Shown here one piece after another: positions 17,521 through 25,952 of a DNA stretch of 64,000 bases. Origin of the DNA: Qipengyuania sediminis (GTDB taxonomy: Bacteria > Pseudomonadota > Alphaproteobacteria > Sphingomonadales > Sphingomonadaceae). A program made the position numbers and the translations under genes. Under the pieces are notes generated by a model. It saw only the letters and a program-made list of their open reading frames with translations, made no database searches and had not been told where the DNA came from. Position 1 is the stretch's first letter, and each line of letters starts with the position of its first letter. Location: positions 1,054,001 through 1,118,000 of the forward strand of contig NZ_CP037948.1 in NCBI RefSeq assembly GCF_004358425.1, in the 5' to 3' direction.

Positions 17521-17920
17521 ATCGTGCGTCCTGACGTCGAGCGAGGCTCTCGACTACATGGCATTCGGCGATCCTTGAGCCCTTACAGGCCTCAAGCATT
17601 TGCCAGAGTTCGAAGCGGAGTGCCGATAGGTCGGCAATCTTGCGATCGACCTCAGCGATCTGTTCCTCGACCAGCAAGTCGACGTCCTCGCACGGCTTGT
17701 CGGCGCTGTCCGAGAGCGCGAGCAGGCGCCGCACTTGCGCCATGCCGAAGCCGAGTTCGCGTGCCCGGCGCACGAAGGTAAGCGTGGCGAGGTGGCCAGG
17801 CGAATAATCGCGGTAATTGCTGTCGGTCCGGTCGGCGGCGGGCAGGATGCCCTCGCGCTCGTAATAGCGGATCGTCTCCGCCTTGGTGCCAGTGGCGCGC
17901 GCCAGTTCCCCGATCTTCAT
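17519..17920 (-). CDS. MerR-family metal regulator, CadR/PbrR type
   Basis: A 133-residue metal-sensing activator divergent from a cation transporter gene. The N-terminal winged helix (MKIGELARATGTKAETIRYYEREG) is standard for MerR proteins and is followed by the long dimerisation helix. Cys77 (DKPCED), Cys112 and Cys120 (EACKGSRIAEC) sit where CadR and PbrR place their metal-binding cysteines, pointing to Cd, Pb, Zn or a similar soft divalent metal. The shared promoter (17924-17954) has the long spacer that these proteins need to twist for activation. It opens the first metal module, between repeat copies 2 and 3. Confidence 0.88.
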   Translation of the reverse strand: MKIGELARATGTKAETIRYYEREGILPAADRTDSNYRDYSPGHLATLTFVRRARELGFGMAQVRRLLALSDSADKPCEDVDLLVEEQIAEVDRKIADLSALRFELWQMLEACKGSRIAECHVVESLARRQDAR

Positions 17921-17923
17921 CGC

Positions 17924-17954
17924 TTGACCCTGTAGTGGCTACAAGGTGCATATG
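17924..17954 (+). promoter_or_regulatory. MerR-type promoter/operator of the cation transporter gene
   Basis: -35 element ttgacc (17924-17929) and -10-like catatg (17949-17954) are 19 bases apart. The spacer holds the inverted repeat ccctgtag / ctacaagg, the classical binding site of CadR, ZntR and PbrR. Transcription would start near 17961, so ATG 17952 and GTG 17946 lie within the promoter and cannot be the transporter start. Confidence 0.8.
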
Positions 17955-17987
17955 CCGCCGCGACTCGACGGTTTCAAGGGGAGCGCG

Positions 17988-18620
17988 GTGGCAAAGTCCT
18001 GCTGCGAAACGCCAAAGGAAGATCAGACCGCGCACAACGATCCGCGCTGGCGCAGCGTGCTGTGGATCGCGCTGATCGCCAATGCGGCGATGTTCCTGGT
18101 CGAGATGGTGGCAGGCGTCACGGCGGGTTCGCGTGCGCTCCAGGCCGATGCGCTCGACTTCCTCGGCGATGCGGCGAACTATGCGATCAGTCTCGGCGTC
18201 GCGGGCATGGCGCTCGCCTGGCGTGCGCGCGCCGCGCTGGTCAAGGCGGCGAGCATGCTGGCCTTTGGGCTGTGGGTGCTGAGTTATGCTGCCTACGGCT
18301 TCATCGCCGGCGCCGATCCCGAACCACAAACGATGGGCGTCATCGGCGCGTTGGCGCTAACAGTGAACCTGGCCATCACCCTACTGCTGTTCCGCTTCCG
18401 CAGCGGCGACGCCAACATGCGCTCGGTGTGGATCTGCTCGCGCAACGACGCGATCGGCAATCTCGCCGTCCTCGCCGCCGCGCTCGGCGTGTTCGGCACC
18501 GGCCAGGCGTGGCCCGATTTGCTGGTCGCCAGCATCATGGCCGGCCTCGCTATCTGGGGGAGCCTTGAGGTGTTCCGCCAGGCACGCGGCGAGTTGGCCG
18601 ATACACGCCCTTCCTTCTGA
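17988..18620 (+). CDS. Cation transporter of the CDF superfamily, six-helix type
   Basis: A 210-residue inner-membrane protein expected to export divalent metal under MerR control. It starts with a Cys-Cys-containing tail (AKSCCETPKED) and has about six hydrophobic segments. The signature ALQADALDFLGDAANYAIS gives the metal-site aspartates of CDF helices. It ends right after the last helix and lacks the C-terminal cytoplasmic domain of longer CDF proteins, as is usual in this short subgroup. The GTG at 17988 is chosen because upstream starts lie inside the promoter and because homologues start just before the Cys-Cys pair; aagggga precedes it. Confidence 0.82.
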   Translation: MAKSCCETPKEDQTAHNDPRWRSVLWIALIANAAMFLVEMVAGVTAGSRALQADALDFLGDAANYAISLGVAGMALAWRARAALVKAASMLAFGLWVLSYAAYGFIAGADPEPQTMGVIGALALTVNLAITLLLFRFRSGDANMRSVWICSRNDAIGNLAVLAAALGVFGTGQAWPDLLVASIMAGLAIWGSLEVFRQARGELADTRPSF

Positions 18621-18649
18621 TTTCCCACTCTCTCTAAGGATCGTCTCTC

Positions 18650-20632
18650 GTGCTCTCTCGCCGCTTGCTGCTGTGTTCGTTGTCCGTCTCTGCCCTCGCA
18701 TTTCCCCTCGCCGCGCAGGAGGCCGCGCCCACGTCGTCACCGGCGGCCGAGGCTGACGAACACGCTGAGGAGGAAGGCGAGGACGAGATCATTGTGCAGG
18801 GCACCCGCACCCGCCGCCGGGTGCAGGACGAGCCGATTCGGGTCGAAGTGATCGCAGGCGAGGAGGTCGAGGAAAAGGCCATCATGCGCCCCGGCAACAT
18901 CGCCATGCTGGTCAACGAGACCGGCGGCGTGCGCGTCCAGGTGACCGCCCCGGCGCTGGGCGCGGCCAATATCCGCATCCAGGGGCTGGAGGGGCGCTAC
19001 ACCCAGCTCCTCGCGGACAATCTCCCGCTCTATGGCGGGCAGGCGGCCTCGCTCGGGCTGCTCCAGATCCCGCCGAGCGACCTCGCGCAGGTCGAGGTCA
19101 TCAAGGGTGCGGCCTCCGCGCTTTATGGCGCCTCGGCGCTGGGCGGGGTGATCAACCTCATCTCCAAGCGCCCCGGCGACACCTTCGAGGCTGACATCCT
19201 CGCCAACGCCACAACGCGCGACGGGCAGGACCTGACCGCCTATCTCGCCGGACCGCTCGGCGAGACGACCGGGCTGTCGCTGACCGCGGGCGCGCATCGC
19301 CAGACCGGGCAGGACATCGACGGCGACGGCTGGTTCGACATGGCGGGCTACGAGCGGCTGACCGCCCGCCCGCGCTTCCAGTGGACCGGTGCGGAGGGCG
19401 CTTCGCTCTACCTGACGCTTGGCGCGATGACCGAGGATCGGGTGGGCGGGACAGTCGCAGGCCGTACCGTGCCGGACGGGACGGCGTTCGCCCAGACGCA
19501 GGACACCGACCGTTACGACATCGGGCTGGTCGCCGAGGTCCCGCTCGAGGGCGTCGGCACGCTGTCGCTGCGCGGCTCGGGCATGCGGCAGGACCATGTT
19601 CACCGCTACGGCGCGGTGGTCGAGGATGACCGCCATTCGAGCCTGTTCGGCGAAGCCTCGCTGGCGGGCGAGGGTGGCGCGACCGCCTGGGTCGGCGGCG
19701 TCGCCTTCCAGTCGGACGGCTTCCGTTCGGAGACCTTCCCGGCGTTCGACTACAGCTATGAGGTCCCCGGCCTGTTCGCGCAGGTCGAGCACGAGGCGAC
19801 CCCCGAGCTGACGCTCGCCGCCAGCGGGCGCGTGGACTTCCACAGCGCGTTCGGCACCCAGTTCAGCCCGCGCCTGTCCGCGCTCTACCGCCCCGGGAAC
19901 TGGACCATCCGCGGTTCGTTCGGACGCGGCTTCTTCGCCCCCACGCCCTTTGTCGACGAAATCGAAGCGGCGGGGCTGTCGCGGCTCGAGCCGCTTGGCG
20001 CTCTCGAGGCCGAGACCGCGCGCACCGCCTCGCTCGACATTGGCTATGCCAGCGGCCCGTGGGAGGCGAGCGTCACGCTGTTCGGCGCCAATATCGACAA
20101 CGCCACCCGGCTGGTGGACATCGCGCCCGACCGCGTGAGGCTGGTCAATGTCGCGGGCGAAACGCGGGTGCGCGGCAGCGAAGCGCTGGTTCGCTTCAAG
20201 CGCGACGGCTTCACCGTCACCGGCAGCTACGTCTTCGTCGATGCCACCGAGCCCGACCCCGCGGGCACCGGCCGGCGCCGCGTGCCACTGACCCCGCGCC
20301 ACAGCGCCGGCCTCGTCGGCATGTGGGAGAAACATGGCAAGGGCCGCCTCGGAATCGAGGCCTATTACACCGGCGTGCAGGAGCTCGAGGACAACCCCTA
20401 CCGCACCCGCTCGCGCCCCTATCTGCACCTGGGCGTGATGGGCGAAATCGTGCTCGGCAAGGTCAGCCTGTTCGCCAATGCCGAGAACCTGCTCGACGTG
20501 CGCCAGACCAAATGGGACCCGCTGCTGCTGCCGAGCCGCGCTGCGAGCGGCGTCTGGACTGTCGATGCCTGGGCACCGCTCGAGGGCTTTACGCTCAATG
20601 GCGGGATCAGGTTGCGATTTGGTGGCGATTGA
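18650..20632 (+). CDS. TonB-dependent outer-membrane receptor in metal module
   Basis: A 660-residue receptor with signal peptide (LLLCSLSVSALAFPLAAQ), a TonB-box-like region (EIIVQGTRT), a plug domain (about 60-165, with QVEVIKGAASALYGASALGGVINLI) and a beta-barrel ending in GGIRLRFGGD, the aromatic-ending strand needed for membrane insertion. The start is GTG at 18650 with ctaagga upstream, 29 bases after the cation transporter stop, so the two genes are probably one transcript under the MerR-type promoter. An uptake receptor coupled to a metal-responsive efflux gene is odd; the substrate could be a metal complex, or the receptor may work in export balance. The substrate is not shown by the sequence. 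Confidence 0.85.
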   Translation: MLSRRLLLCSLSVSALAFPLAAQEAAPTSSPAAEADEHAEEEGEDEIIVQGTRTRRRVQDEPIRVEVIAGEEVEEKAIMRPGNIAMLVNETGGVRVQVTAPALGAANIRIQGLEGRYTQLLADNLPLYGGQAASLGLLQIPPSDLAQVEVIKGAASALYGASALGGVINLISKRPGDTFEADILANATTRDGQDLTAYLAGPLGETTGLSLTAGAHRQTGQDIDGDGWFDMAGYERLTARPRFQWTGAEGASLYLTLGAMTEDRVGGTVAGRTVPDGTAFAQTQDTDRYDIGLVAEVPLEGVGTLSLRGSGMRQDHVHRYGAVVEDDRHSSLFGEASLAGEGGATAWVGGVAFQSDGFRSETFPAFDYSYEVPGLFAQVEHEATPELTLAASGRVDFHSAFGTQFSPRLSALYRPGNWTIRGSFGRGFFAPTPFVDEIEAAGLSRLEPLGALEAETARTASLDIGYASGPWEASVTLFGANIDNATRLVDIAPDRVRLVNVAGETRVRGSEALVRFKRDGFTVTGSYVFVDATEPDPAGTGRRRVPLTPRHSAGLVGMWEKHGKGRLGIEAYYTGVQELEDNPYRTRSRPYLHLGVMGEIVLGKVSLFANAENLLDVRQTKWDPLLLPSRAASGVWTVDAWAPLEGFTLNGGIRLRFGGD

Positions 20633-20703
20633 TGGGTCGATAGGTCAGTTCGCCCCATTTGATCCACGGCATTTAGAGCGCGCGACTTGCGCCGCTCATG
20701 CGG

Positions 20704-20835
20704 CCGATTCACAGTGCTCAAATCGAGACCACGACAAGGTGCCACGGCAAGGTGCCACGGGGTTTTGACTCGCTGAGAAACCGGTGTTTCTTCAAGCGCT
20801 TGGCCTGATCCGGAAAACTGGCTGGGGCGGCAGGA
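20704..20835. repeat. Copy 3 of the module repeat, ending in a tRNA-Gln-like 3' end
   Basis: This 132-base segment aligns without gaps to 24469-24600 at roughly 90 percent identity by eye. It ends in actggctggggcggcagga (20817-20835) followed by ttcga; read on the minus strand this is the T-loop and acceptor end of a tRNA-Gln (TCGAATCCTGCCGCCCCAGCCA). It therefore looks like an attachment-site remnant. It separates the MerR/transporter/receptor module from the siderophore module. Confidence 0.8.
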
Positions 20836-21017
20836 TTCGATTGCGGAATTGGACAAATCCGCAATGGACTCCGCCTGCTGTCGCGAGCAAAACCAACGCG
20901 ATGCCTAAATCGGTGACGTTCCCAGCAGGCACCGGTCCTAACGGCCGAAACTACCTCCAGACAAAAGATAGAAGGGGTGAATGCGCTCGCGCGATTGCGA
21001 ACGCATCCACCCTCAGC

Positions 21018-23126
21018 TCACATCGCAAGCGTCATCGTGGCGATAACCGTGCGCGGCGCGCCTGGTAGATTCAGGATCGGCGACGTCCCGTGGCCGGAGA
21101 CCGTATAGCGCTCGTCGAACAGGTTGGTGGCGTTGAGCTGGAGCCGGGCGATGCCCAACTTCGCCCAGGCCAGCGCATCAAACGTAACGTAGCCGGGCAA
21201 CACCACAGTGTTGCCGGGATTGGCGAAACGATCATCGACGTAATTTCCGCCGATACCAAATCCGAACCGGTCCGCGAAACTCTTGGTGACGAAGAGGTTG
21301 GCGCCGTGCTCGGGCGTCAACGTGGCGCGCTTGCCCTCTACGGGCTGGCCGCTCTCGACAGCCAGCGATTTCGTCACCCGGGCATCGAGATAGGAATAGC
21401 CCGCGATCGCCCGCCATCCTGACGCAAGATCGAGGTTGCCGCTCAGCTCGATTCCGCGCGTGCGTTGCGTGCCGATGGGAATCAGCACGGTCGATCCTGG
21501 AGCAGCCGATTTGATTCCGGTGCGTTCGAGCTCGAACAGCGAGACGGTTGTGTTCAGCTTGCCGCCGAGGAGGGTGTATTTGGCGCCGATTTCCTTGTTG
21601 GTGGTCTTCTCGGGCTCAATGTCGGCGTTGCTGGCCGCGATAGCGAAGCCCTCTCCGGACGGCTGGAAGGACCGGCTCCACGAGGCGTAGTAGCTCTGCG
21701 TGTCGTCGGGCTGGAAGACGAGTCCGGCGCGCGGGCTCCATTCGGAATCCTTGCGCGCGAGGCTCGGCAGGGCAAGGCGCTGGATCGTCCGCTGTTCGAA
21801 CCAGTCGTGCCGCAGGCCGACAAGCGCCTTGAGGCCGGAGCCGAAATCGATGAGGTCCTGGACATAGAGCCCCTCATTCTTGAACCGGCCCTGGTTGTTG
21901 GTGGCCGGCGTTCCGCCGAGATCGACCGGAACCACCGGCAGGATCGGCGCAATCAGATCGACGATCGCGATCCCGGTGCGCGAATAGAGCAATTGGTCCT
22001 TGCGCTGGCGCGCGATCTCGAAGCCATAGAGCAGCGTGTGCTCCATGCCGCCGAGCCGGGCAATTTGGGTAAGCTCGAGCTGATTCGACCAGCCGTTCTC
22101 GTGACGGAAGAAATTGGACCGGTTGAGCGAAACCTGCGGTCGCGGCCGCGTGGCGGTCACCGGCAGGACGGCACCTGACAAAGTGTTGCGACGGTCGAGG
22201 TCGTAATCATAATGACGGAAACCGTTGCGCAGGCTCAGCGTGTCGGAGAACCGATGCGTCAGACTGATCGTCTGCGAGGTTACCAGCGCGCGGCTGACAT
22301 CCGCTTCGCGAGCATTGGCCGCGCCATAATAGGTGCCGGGAGCGACATCCACCGGACGTCCTTGGTAGGCGGGAATGCCGAAATCCGTGATGCGCGCGTC
22401 ACGCAGGTAGTCTGCCTGAAGCAGCAGTTCGGTGCGGTCGTCAGGCTTGTAGAGAAACGAGGGAGCGATGGTTTCGCGGTCGAGAAACTGGAACTGGCGA
22501 TAGCTTCCGCTGCGCTCGACGGCGCCAGTGAGGCGGAAGCCGCTGCCATCGGCAGTGATCACGCGCCCGAAATCGCCCTCGGCGCGCTTGGTATCCCAGC
22601 TACCCGCGGAGAGCGTCAGCGAGTTGACGTCCTCACCCGGCTTACGCGTCACGCGATTGATCAACCCGCCCGAGGATCCCCGACCGTAAAGCACTGCGGC
22701 CGGCCCCTTGATAACCTCGATGCGCTCGACGTTTGAGAGGTCGCGGAAATACAAGGCGTCGTCGCGAAAACCTTCGACGAACTGGTCGGAGATGGCGCTG
22801 AAGCCGCGGATCGTGATCTGGTCGCGCTGACCGTCGCCGTGACTGAGGCCGACGCCGGGAACGTTCTTCATGGCATCCTGGATCGAAAGCGCGCGCTGAT
22901 CGCGCAGCACCTCGATCGGGACAACATCGACGGTCTGTGGCAGGTCTCGGAGTTTGACAGGCACCTTGGCCGCCGAGGTCGATTTGGGCGCATACCCCTC
23001 ACGTTGGCCAGTGACGACGATGGAAGTCGGCTGCTCGACCTCCGCCCTCTCTTCCGCAGCCGCGGGACTGATGGAAACGAGCACGGCCGAAGTGAGCGCC
23101 GAGCTGGCGAAAAGCGCGAATTTCAT
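21018..23126 (-). CDS. TonB-dependent ferric siderophore receptor
   Basis: A 702-residue outer-membrane receptor of the siderophore class (FhuA/FhuE/FpvA-like). The signal peptide MKFALFASSALTSAVLVSISPAAA is followed by a TonB-box region (TSIVVTGQRE), a plug with DLPQTVDVVP, DAMKNVPGV, QITIRGFSA and IEVIKGPAAVLYGRGSSGGLINRVTRKP, all typical of this class, and a barrel ending in VIATMTLAM. The ATG at 23126 follows ggaggaatcatca, a strong ribosome site, so the five extra upstream codons are not needed. It is divergent from a PepSY protein gene across a promoter with a Fur-like palindrome. Confidence 0.93.
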   Translation of the reverse strand: MKFALFASSALTSAVLVSISPAAAEERAEVEQPTSIVVTGQREGYAPKSTSAAKVPVKLRDLPQTVDVVPIEVLRDQRALSIQDAMKNVPGVGLSHGDGQRDQITIRGFSAISDQFVEGFRDDALYFRDLSNVERIEVIKGPAAVLYGRGSSGGLINRVTRKPGEDVNSLTLSAGSWDTKRAEGDFGRVITADGSGFRLTGAVERSGSYRQFQFLDRETIAPSFLYKPDDRTELLLQADYLRDARITDFGIPAYQGRPVDVAPGTYYGAANAREADVSRALVTSQTISLTHRFSDTLSLRNGFRHYDYDLDRRNTLSGAVLPVTATRPRPQVSLNRSNFFRHENGWSNQLELTQIARLGGMEHTLLYGFEIARQRKDQLLYSRTGIAIVDLIAPILPVVPVDLGGTPATNNQGRFKNEGLYVQDLIDFGSGLKALVGLRHDWFEQRTIQRLALPSLARKDSEWSPRAGLVFQPDDTQSYYASWSRSFQPSGEGFAIAASNADIEPEKTTNKEIGAKYTLLGGKLNTTVSLFELERTGIKSAAPGSTVLIPIGTQRTRGIELSGNLDLASGWRAIAGYSYLDARVTKSLAVESGQPVEGKRATLTPEHGANLFVTKSFADRFGFGIGGNYVDDRFANPGNTVVLPGYVTFDALAWAKLGIARLQLNATNLFDERYTVSGHGTSPILNLPGAPRTVIATMTLAM

Positions 23127-23163
23127 TGATGATTCCTCCAAGCGGCGGTAGCGCTAGAGATAA

Positions 23164-23178
23164 TGCGAATGTATCGCA
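23164..23178. promoter_or_regulatory. Fur-box-like palindrome between siderophore genes
   Basis: tgcgaatgtatcgca has perfect 5-base arms (tgcga/tcgca) and lies between the divergent receptor and PepSY genes. The preceding gataatg adds similarity to Fur boxes. Iron repression of both genes is expected from the families, but binding is inferred. Confidence 0.5.
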
Positions 23179-23222
23179 ATAGCGAAATCAGCCGATCCCG
23201 GCCGAGCAGGAAAGATTTTCTC

Positions 23223-24329
23223 ATGAGCCGGCTGTCCACGAAGAACCGCATCAAGCGTGCGGTGGTGCTCTTCCATCTGTGGCTAGGGATAACCGTCGGC
23301 GGCCTGTGGGCGCTCCAAGGCCTCAGCGGCGCGCTGCTCGTCTTTCACCGCGACCTCGATCGCCCCGCAGTGGAAATGGCGTCGAGGCGCCTCACGCTCG
23401 ATGCACTGATCGAGGAAGCGCGGTCAGTAGCGAACCGGGAACCCGAATCGATCGGCCTCTATTATCCGGACGCAGCCGTTCTCGGGGTGACTTTCCCCGG
23501 ATACGCATCCGGTAAAGGTAGCGTGCTGGTTGAAGCGGCCAGCGGTCGCGTCATCGCGACCCGTGAACGCACACCGGTCAACCCGGCCGAGGGCAACTTC
23601 TGGCGCTGGATTTACAACTTCCATCATTCGCTGTTCGCTCACAATTTCGGGGAAATCTTGCTCGGAATTTCGGGGTTGCTGCTCGTCACCATGGTCGGGA
23701 CCGGCGCCTGGCTGGCCTGGCCCCGCCGCGGGCAATGGCGTGCGTCCTTCGCGATGTCTCGCTGGCGGACCCGGAGCCAGCAATTGTTCGGCTGGCACCG
23801 CTGTGCTGGACTGGCCGCTGCGCTTGCACTCATAATCCTGGCGATCTCCGGAGCGTCGATGGACTTCGGTAAATCGCTGCGCAAATGGGCTGAAGGCAAC
23901 GCTGGCTATCGGGCGCCCTACAAGGCGGAGCCGGTTGCCGCCCTGCCCGCTTCGCTCCTCGGGGCGGAAAACGCCTACGCCCGCGCGCGCGCCGTCTTTC
24001 CGCAAGCGAGCCTCTCGGCAGTCACTCTTCCGACAGCCGAGTCCCCGGTGTATCAGGTTCGCATGCGTCAGCCTGGCGAATGGCGGCAGTGGACTGGCAC
24101 CTCGGTCGTGATCGTTCACGCCGAAAACGGTGCCATCCTCTCGCGCTTCGACGCCGTGCAGGCTCCCATCGCCAACCGCATCCTCGACAGCGCCTTCCCG
24201 GTCCACAACGGCGAGATCGCGGGGCCACCGGGGCGAATCCTGGTCTTCCTCGCGGGGCTGTCGCTGCCGGTTCTCTACGTCTCGGGGCTTTGGGCATGGC
24301 TGCGACGCAGAAAAGCGACGCGCAAGTAG
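23223..24329 (+). CDS. PepSY-associated TM protein, probable siderophore-iron reductase
   Basis: A 368-residue inner-membrane protein of the PepSY-TM family. It has an N-terminal helix (VVLFHLWLGITVGGLWALQGLSGALLVF) with the family's HLW-G start, a periplasmic PepSY-like region, helices around residues 155-180 and 210-230, and a final helix (ILVFLAGLSLPVLYVSGLWAWL) with a basic tail. Members next to ferric siderophore receptors are thought to reduce or release iron in the periplasm; the divergent receptor gene supports that here. The start MSRLSTKNRIKRAVV at 23223 is chosen because the ATG at 23163 falls in the Fur-like site. Confidence 0.8.
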   Translation: MSRLSTKNRIKRAVVLFHLWLGITVGGLWALQGLSGALLVFHRDLDRPAVEMASRRLTLDALIEEARSVANREPESIGLYYPDAAVLGVTFPGYASGKGSVLVEAASGRVIATRERTPVNPAEGNFWRWIYNFHHSLFAHNFGEILLGISGLLLVTMVGTGAWLAWPRRGQWRASFAMSRWRTRSQQLFGWHRCAGLAAALALIILAISGASMDFGKSLRKWAEGNAGYRAPYKAEPVAALPASLLGAENAYARARAVFPQASLSAVTLPTAESPVYQVRMRQPGEWRQWTGTSVVIVHAENGAILSRFDAVQAPIANRILDSAFPVHNGEIAGPPGRILVFLAGLSLPVLYVSGLWAWLRRRKATRK

Positions 24330-24436
24330 AGCGCGCCTTGAACCGGCTTCACGACCACCCCGCCTTCGTCGATAACTTACACGACCGCTGGGCGGGACGA
24401 GCGTGATCGAAAGTCTGCCAGGATCTCGCGCCGGGA

Positions 24437-24600
24437 ATTTTCAGGATGGGGTTGCGCTATTGGCCACCCCGATTCATGGTGCCGGGATTGAGACCACGAC
24501 AGGGTGCCACGGCAAGGTGCCACGGGGTTTTGACTCGCTGAGAAACCGGTGTTTCTTCAAGCGCTTGATCTGATTCGGAAAACTGGCTGGGGCGGCAGGA
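24437..24600. repeat. Copy 4 of the module repeat, full-length, with tRNA-Gln-like end
   Basis: The most complete copy. Its left 88 bases match copy 1 (16923-17010), its right 132 bases match copy 3 (20704-20835), and it ends in the same 19 bases actggctggggcggcagga (24582-24600). The shared central part holds two tandem ggtgccacgg elements that could be recombinase arm sites. With copy 3 it flanks the siderophore module as a direct repeat. Confidence 0.8.
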
Positions 24601-24692
24601 GCCGAACCTGTAATCGCACGTCCAATCGCTTGCCAGAGCAGCCCAGCAAGCCACCTGTCGTCTAGTATCGGACTCTTGCCGCGCATCGTATG

Positions 24693-24716
24693 CTGTGACA
24701 CATACCCGTTCACACG
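24693..24716 (+). other. Candidate integrase arm-type site, right end
   Basis: ctgtgacacat followed by acccgttcac closely matches 281-303 near the left end. It lies about 70 bases inside the right core repeat. The arm-site role is inferred from the matching placement at both ends. Confidence 0.45.
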
Positions 24717-24782
24717 CCGATTTCGGCGTGGTCCAACCCGCGGTTTTCCGGGGGCTTTGGCGGCCGGGAAAAGTGGTCTCGC

Positions 24783-24800
24783 ATCCTGTCTCCCCGACCA
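24783..24800 (+). other. Right attachment core of the tRNA-Pro island
   Basis: Exact copy of the last 18 bases of tRNA-Pro (199-216), in the same orientation and without the rest of a tRNA. This marks the right end of the island; typical chromosomal genes begin about 100 bases later. The 24330-24901 stretch has no gene and holds only repeat copy 4, the arm-like site, this core and an inverted repeat (aaaaccatcc / ggatggtttt) near 24815-24837. Confidence 0.9.
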
Positions 24801-24901
24801 GTTTTGACGATAATAAAACCATCCGGGGGATGGTTTTCCGCCAAAACTCCCAAGCGATAGCGAAGGGGTGCGCGGACCTGGTGAACCGTCCGAGCGTATC
24901 C

Positions 24902-25858
24902 TTAGGCGATCTTGGCCCGCCCCGATTGGGCGAGGCGTTGACGCGAGGTGTTCCCCGGCACGGCGACATGCGTGGCGGGATCGTAGGTCCTGCCGATCGC
25001 GGCGCTGCCCGGCTCGACGTGGATCTGAACCACCGTGTGGCTATACCCGCGGGGGAGATAGCGGATCAGATAGCCGTCAGGATGCCGGCTCCACCGCCCC
25101 TCCGCGACCGTCTGGCTGCCGGGGCCGCGCGGCGCCATGCCGGCCAGCACCGCTACGCTTTCCATTTCGCGGAAAGTCGTGCCGGGGCGGGAGGCGAGGC
25201 TGCGAAGCTGCGCTTCGGCCGCCAATGCCTGCCGGACCAGCGGCGGGGCTTCCGCAAGCGCGCGGTTGAGTATTTCCGGCGGTATCATTTCAAGCGCGGT
25301 CTTGCTGATCGCCTTCAGCTCCCGCGCGTCCAGCAAGGTGCGCGCGGTCGCCTGCAAGTCAGTGTTCATGTCCTCGAGCTTGCTACGCGAAAGCAAGGTC
25401 CAGATCAGCGCCTGGATACGCTGCTGCGAAACCTCCGGGTGATCGACGGAGTTGCGAAGGATGGCCACCACGATCGGTTCGGCCGCACCCTTTGTCGGCG
25501 CGTAGAGATAGCCGTCGCCCCCGCCCGGTCCATGCGTGCCCGCATGAAGGCAATAGCTCTGGGCGCTGAATTCGAAGAAGCCGGGGCCGAGCACGAACCC
25601 CCCCGCCTCGGTGCGTCGCAGGCTATCCAAGGGACGTTTGGGTTCGCGCGGGGTCCATCCGTCGCGCTGCGGATCGCCATGAACCGCGTCGGCGAGACTG
25701 GTGGTTATCGGCACCTTGTTGCCGAGCAGCTTGTCGGCCCCCAGCTTTCCGGCCGCCTGCCCGACCAGCCGGCCAAGATCGCCGAGCTGCGCCGATGCCG
25801 TGCCGACGCCCCCAACCGCGAGCGCAGCCGCAGCCGCGACATAAGCTAGTTTTTTCAC
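24902..25858 (-). CDS. Secreted hypothetical protein, about 318 aa
   Basis: Family not recognised. The N-terminus (KKLAYVAAAAALAVGGVGTASAQ) is a clear signal peptide, so the mature protein (from LGDLGRLVGQAAGKLG) is periplasmic or outer-membrane associated. The middle is helical with many short alpha segments (ILRNSVDHPEVSQQRIQALIWTLLSR, LDARELKAISKTALEMIPPEILNRA). The C-terminus (DGYLIRYLPRGYSHTVVQIHVEP) may form strands. A GTG start at 25858 is chosen because it begins the signal peptide; the much longer upstream frame is out of register with real sequence. It is the first chromosomal gene after the island. Confidence 0.7.
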   Translation of the reverse strand: MKKLAYVAAAAALAVGGVGTASAQLGDLGRLVGQAAGKLGADKLLGNKVPITTSLADAVHGDPQRDGWTPREPKRPLDSLRRTEAGGFVLGPGFFEFSAQSYCLHAGTHGPGGGDGYLYAPTKGAAEPIVVAILRNSVDHPEVSQQRIQALIWTLLSRSKLEDMNTDLQATARTLLDARELKAISKTALEMIPPEILNRALAEAPPLVRQALAAEAQLRSLASRPGTTFREMESVAVLAGMAPRGPGSQTVAEGRWSRHPDGYLIRYLPRGYSHTVVQIHVEPGSAAIGRTYDPATHVAVPGNTSRQRLAQSGRAKIA

Positions 25859-25952
25859 GATGACCTTCCCCCCAAAGGAAGCGCCATTGCTATCCCCTGC
25901 GGATGGCGAACACAAGGCCATCGCGCTGCCGCCAACGGATGCGCGGACCCCC

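Noticed and set aside
17946..17987. Earlier GTG/ATG starts for the cation transporter
   Set aside because: They lie within the -10 region or ahead of the predicted transcription start of the MerR-type promoter.
18737..20428. 563-codon open frame on the minus strand opposite the TonB receptor gene
   Set aside because: It is the antisense shadow of a well-supported receptor; its translation is Arg/Gly/Ala-rich without motifs.
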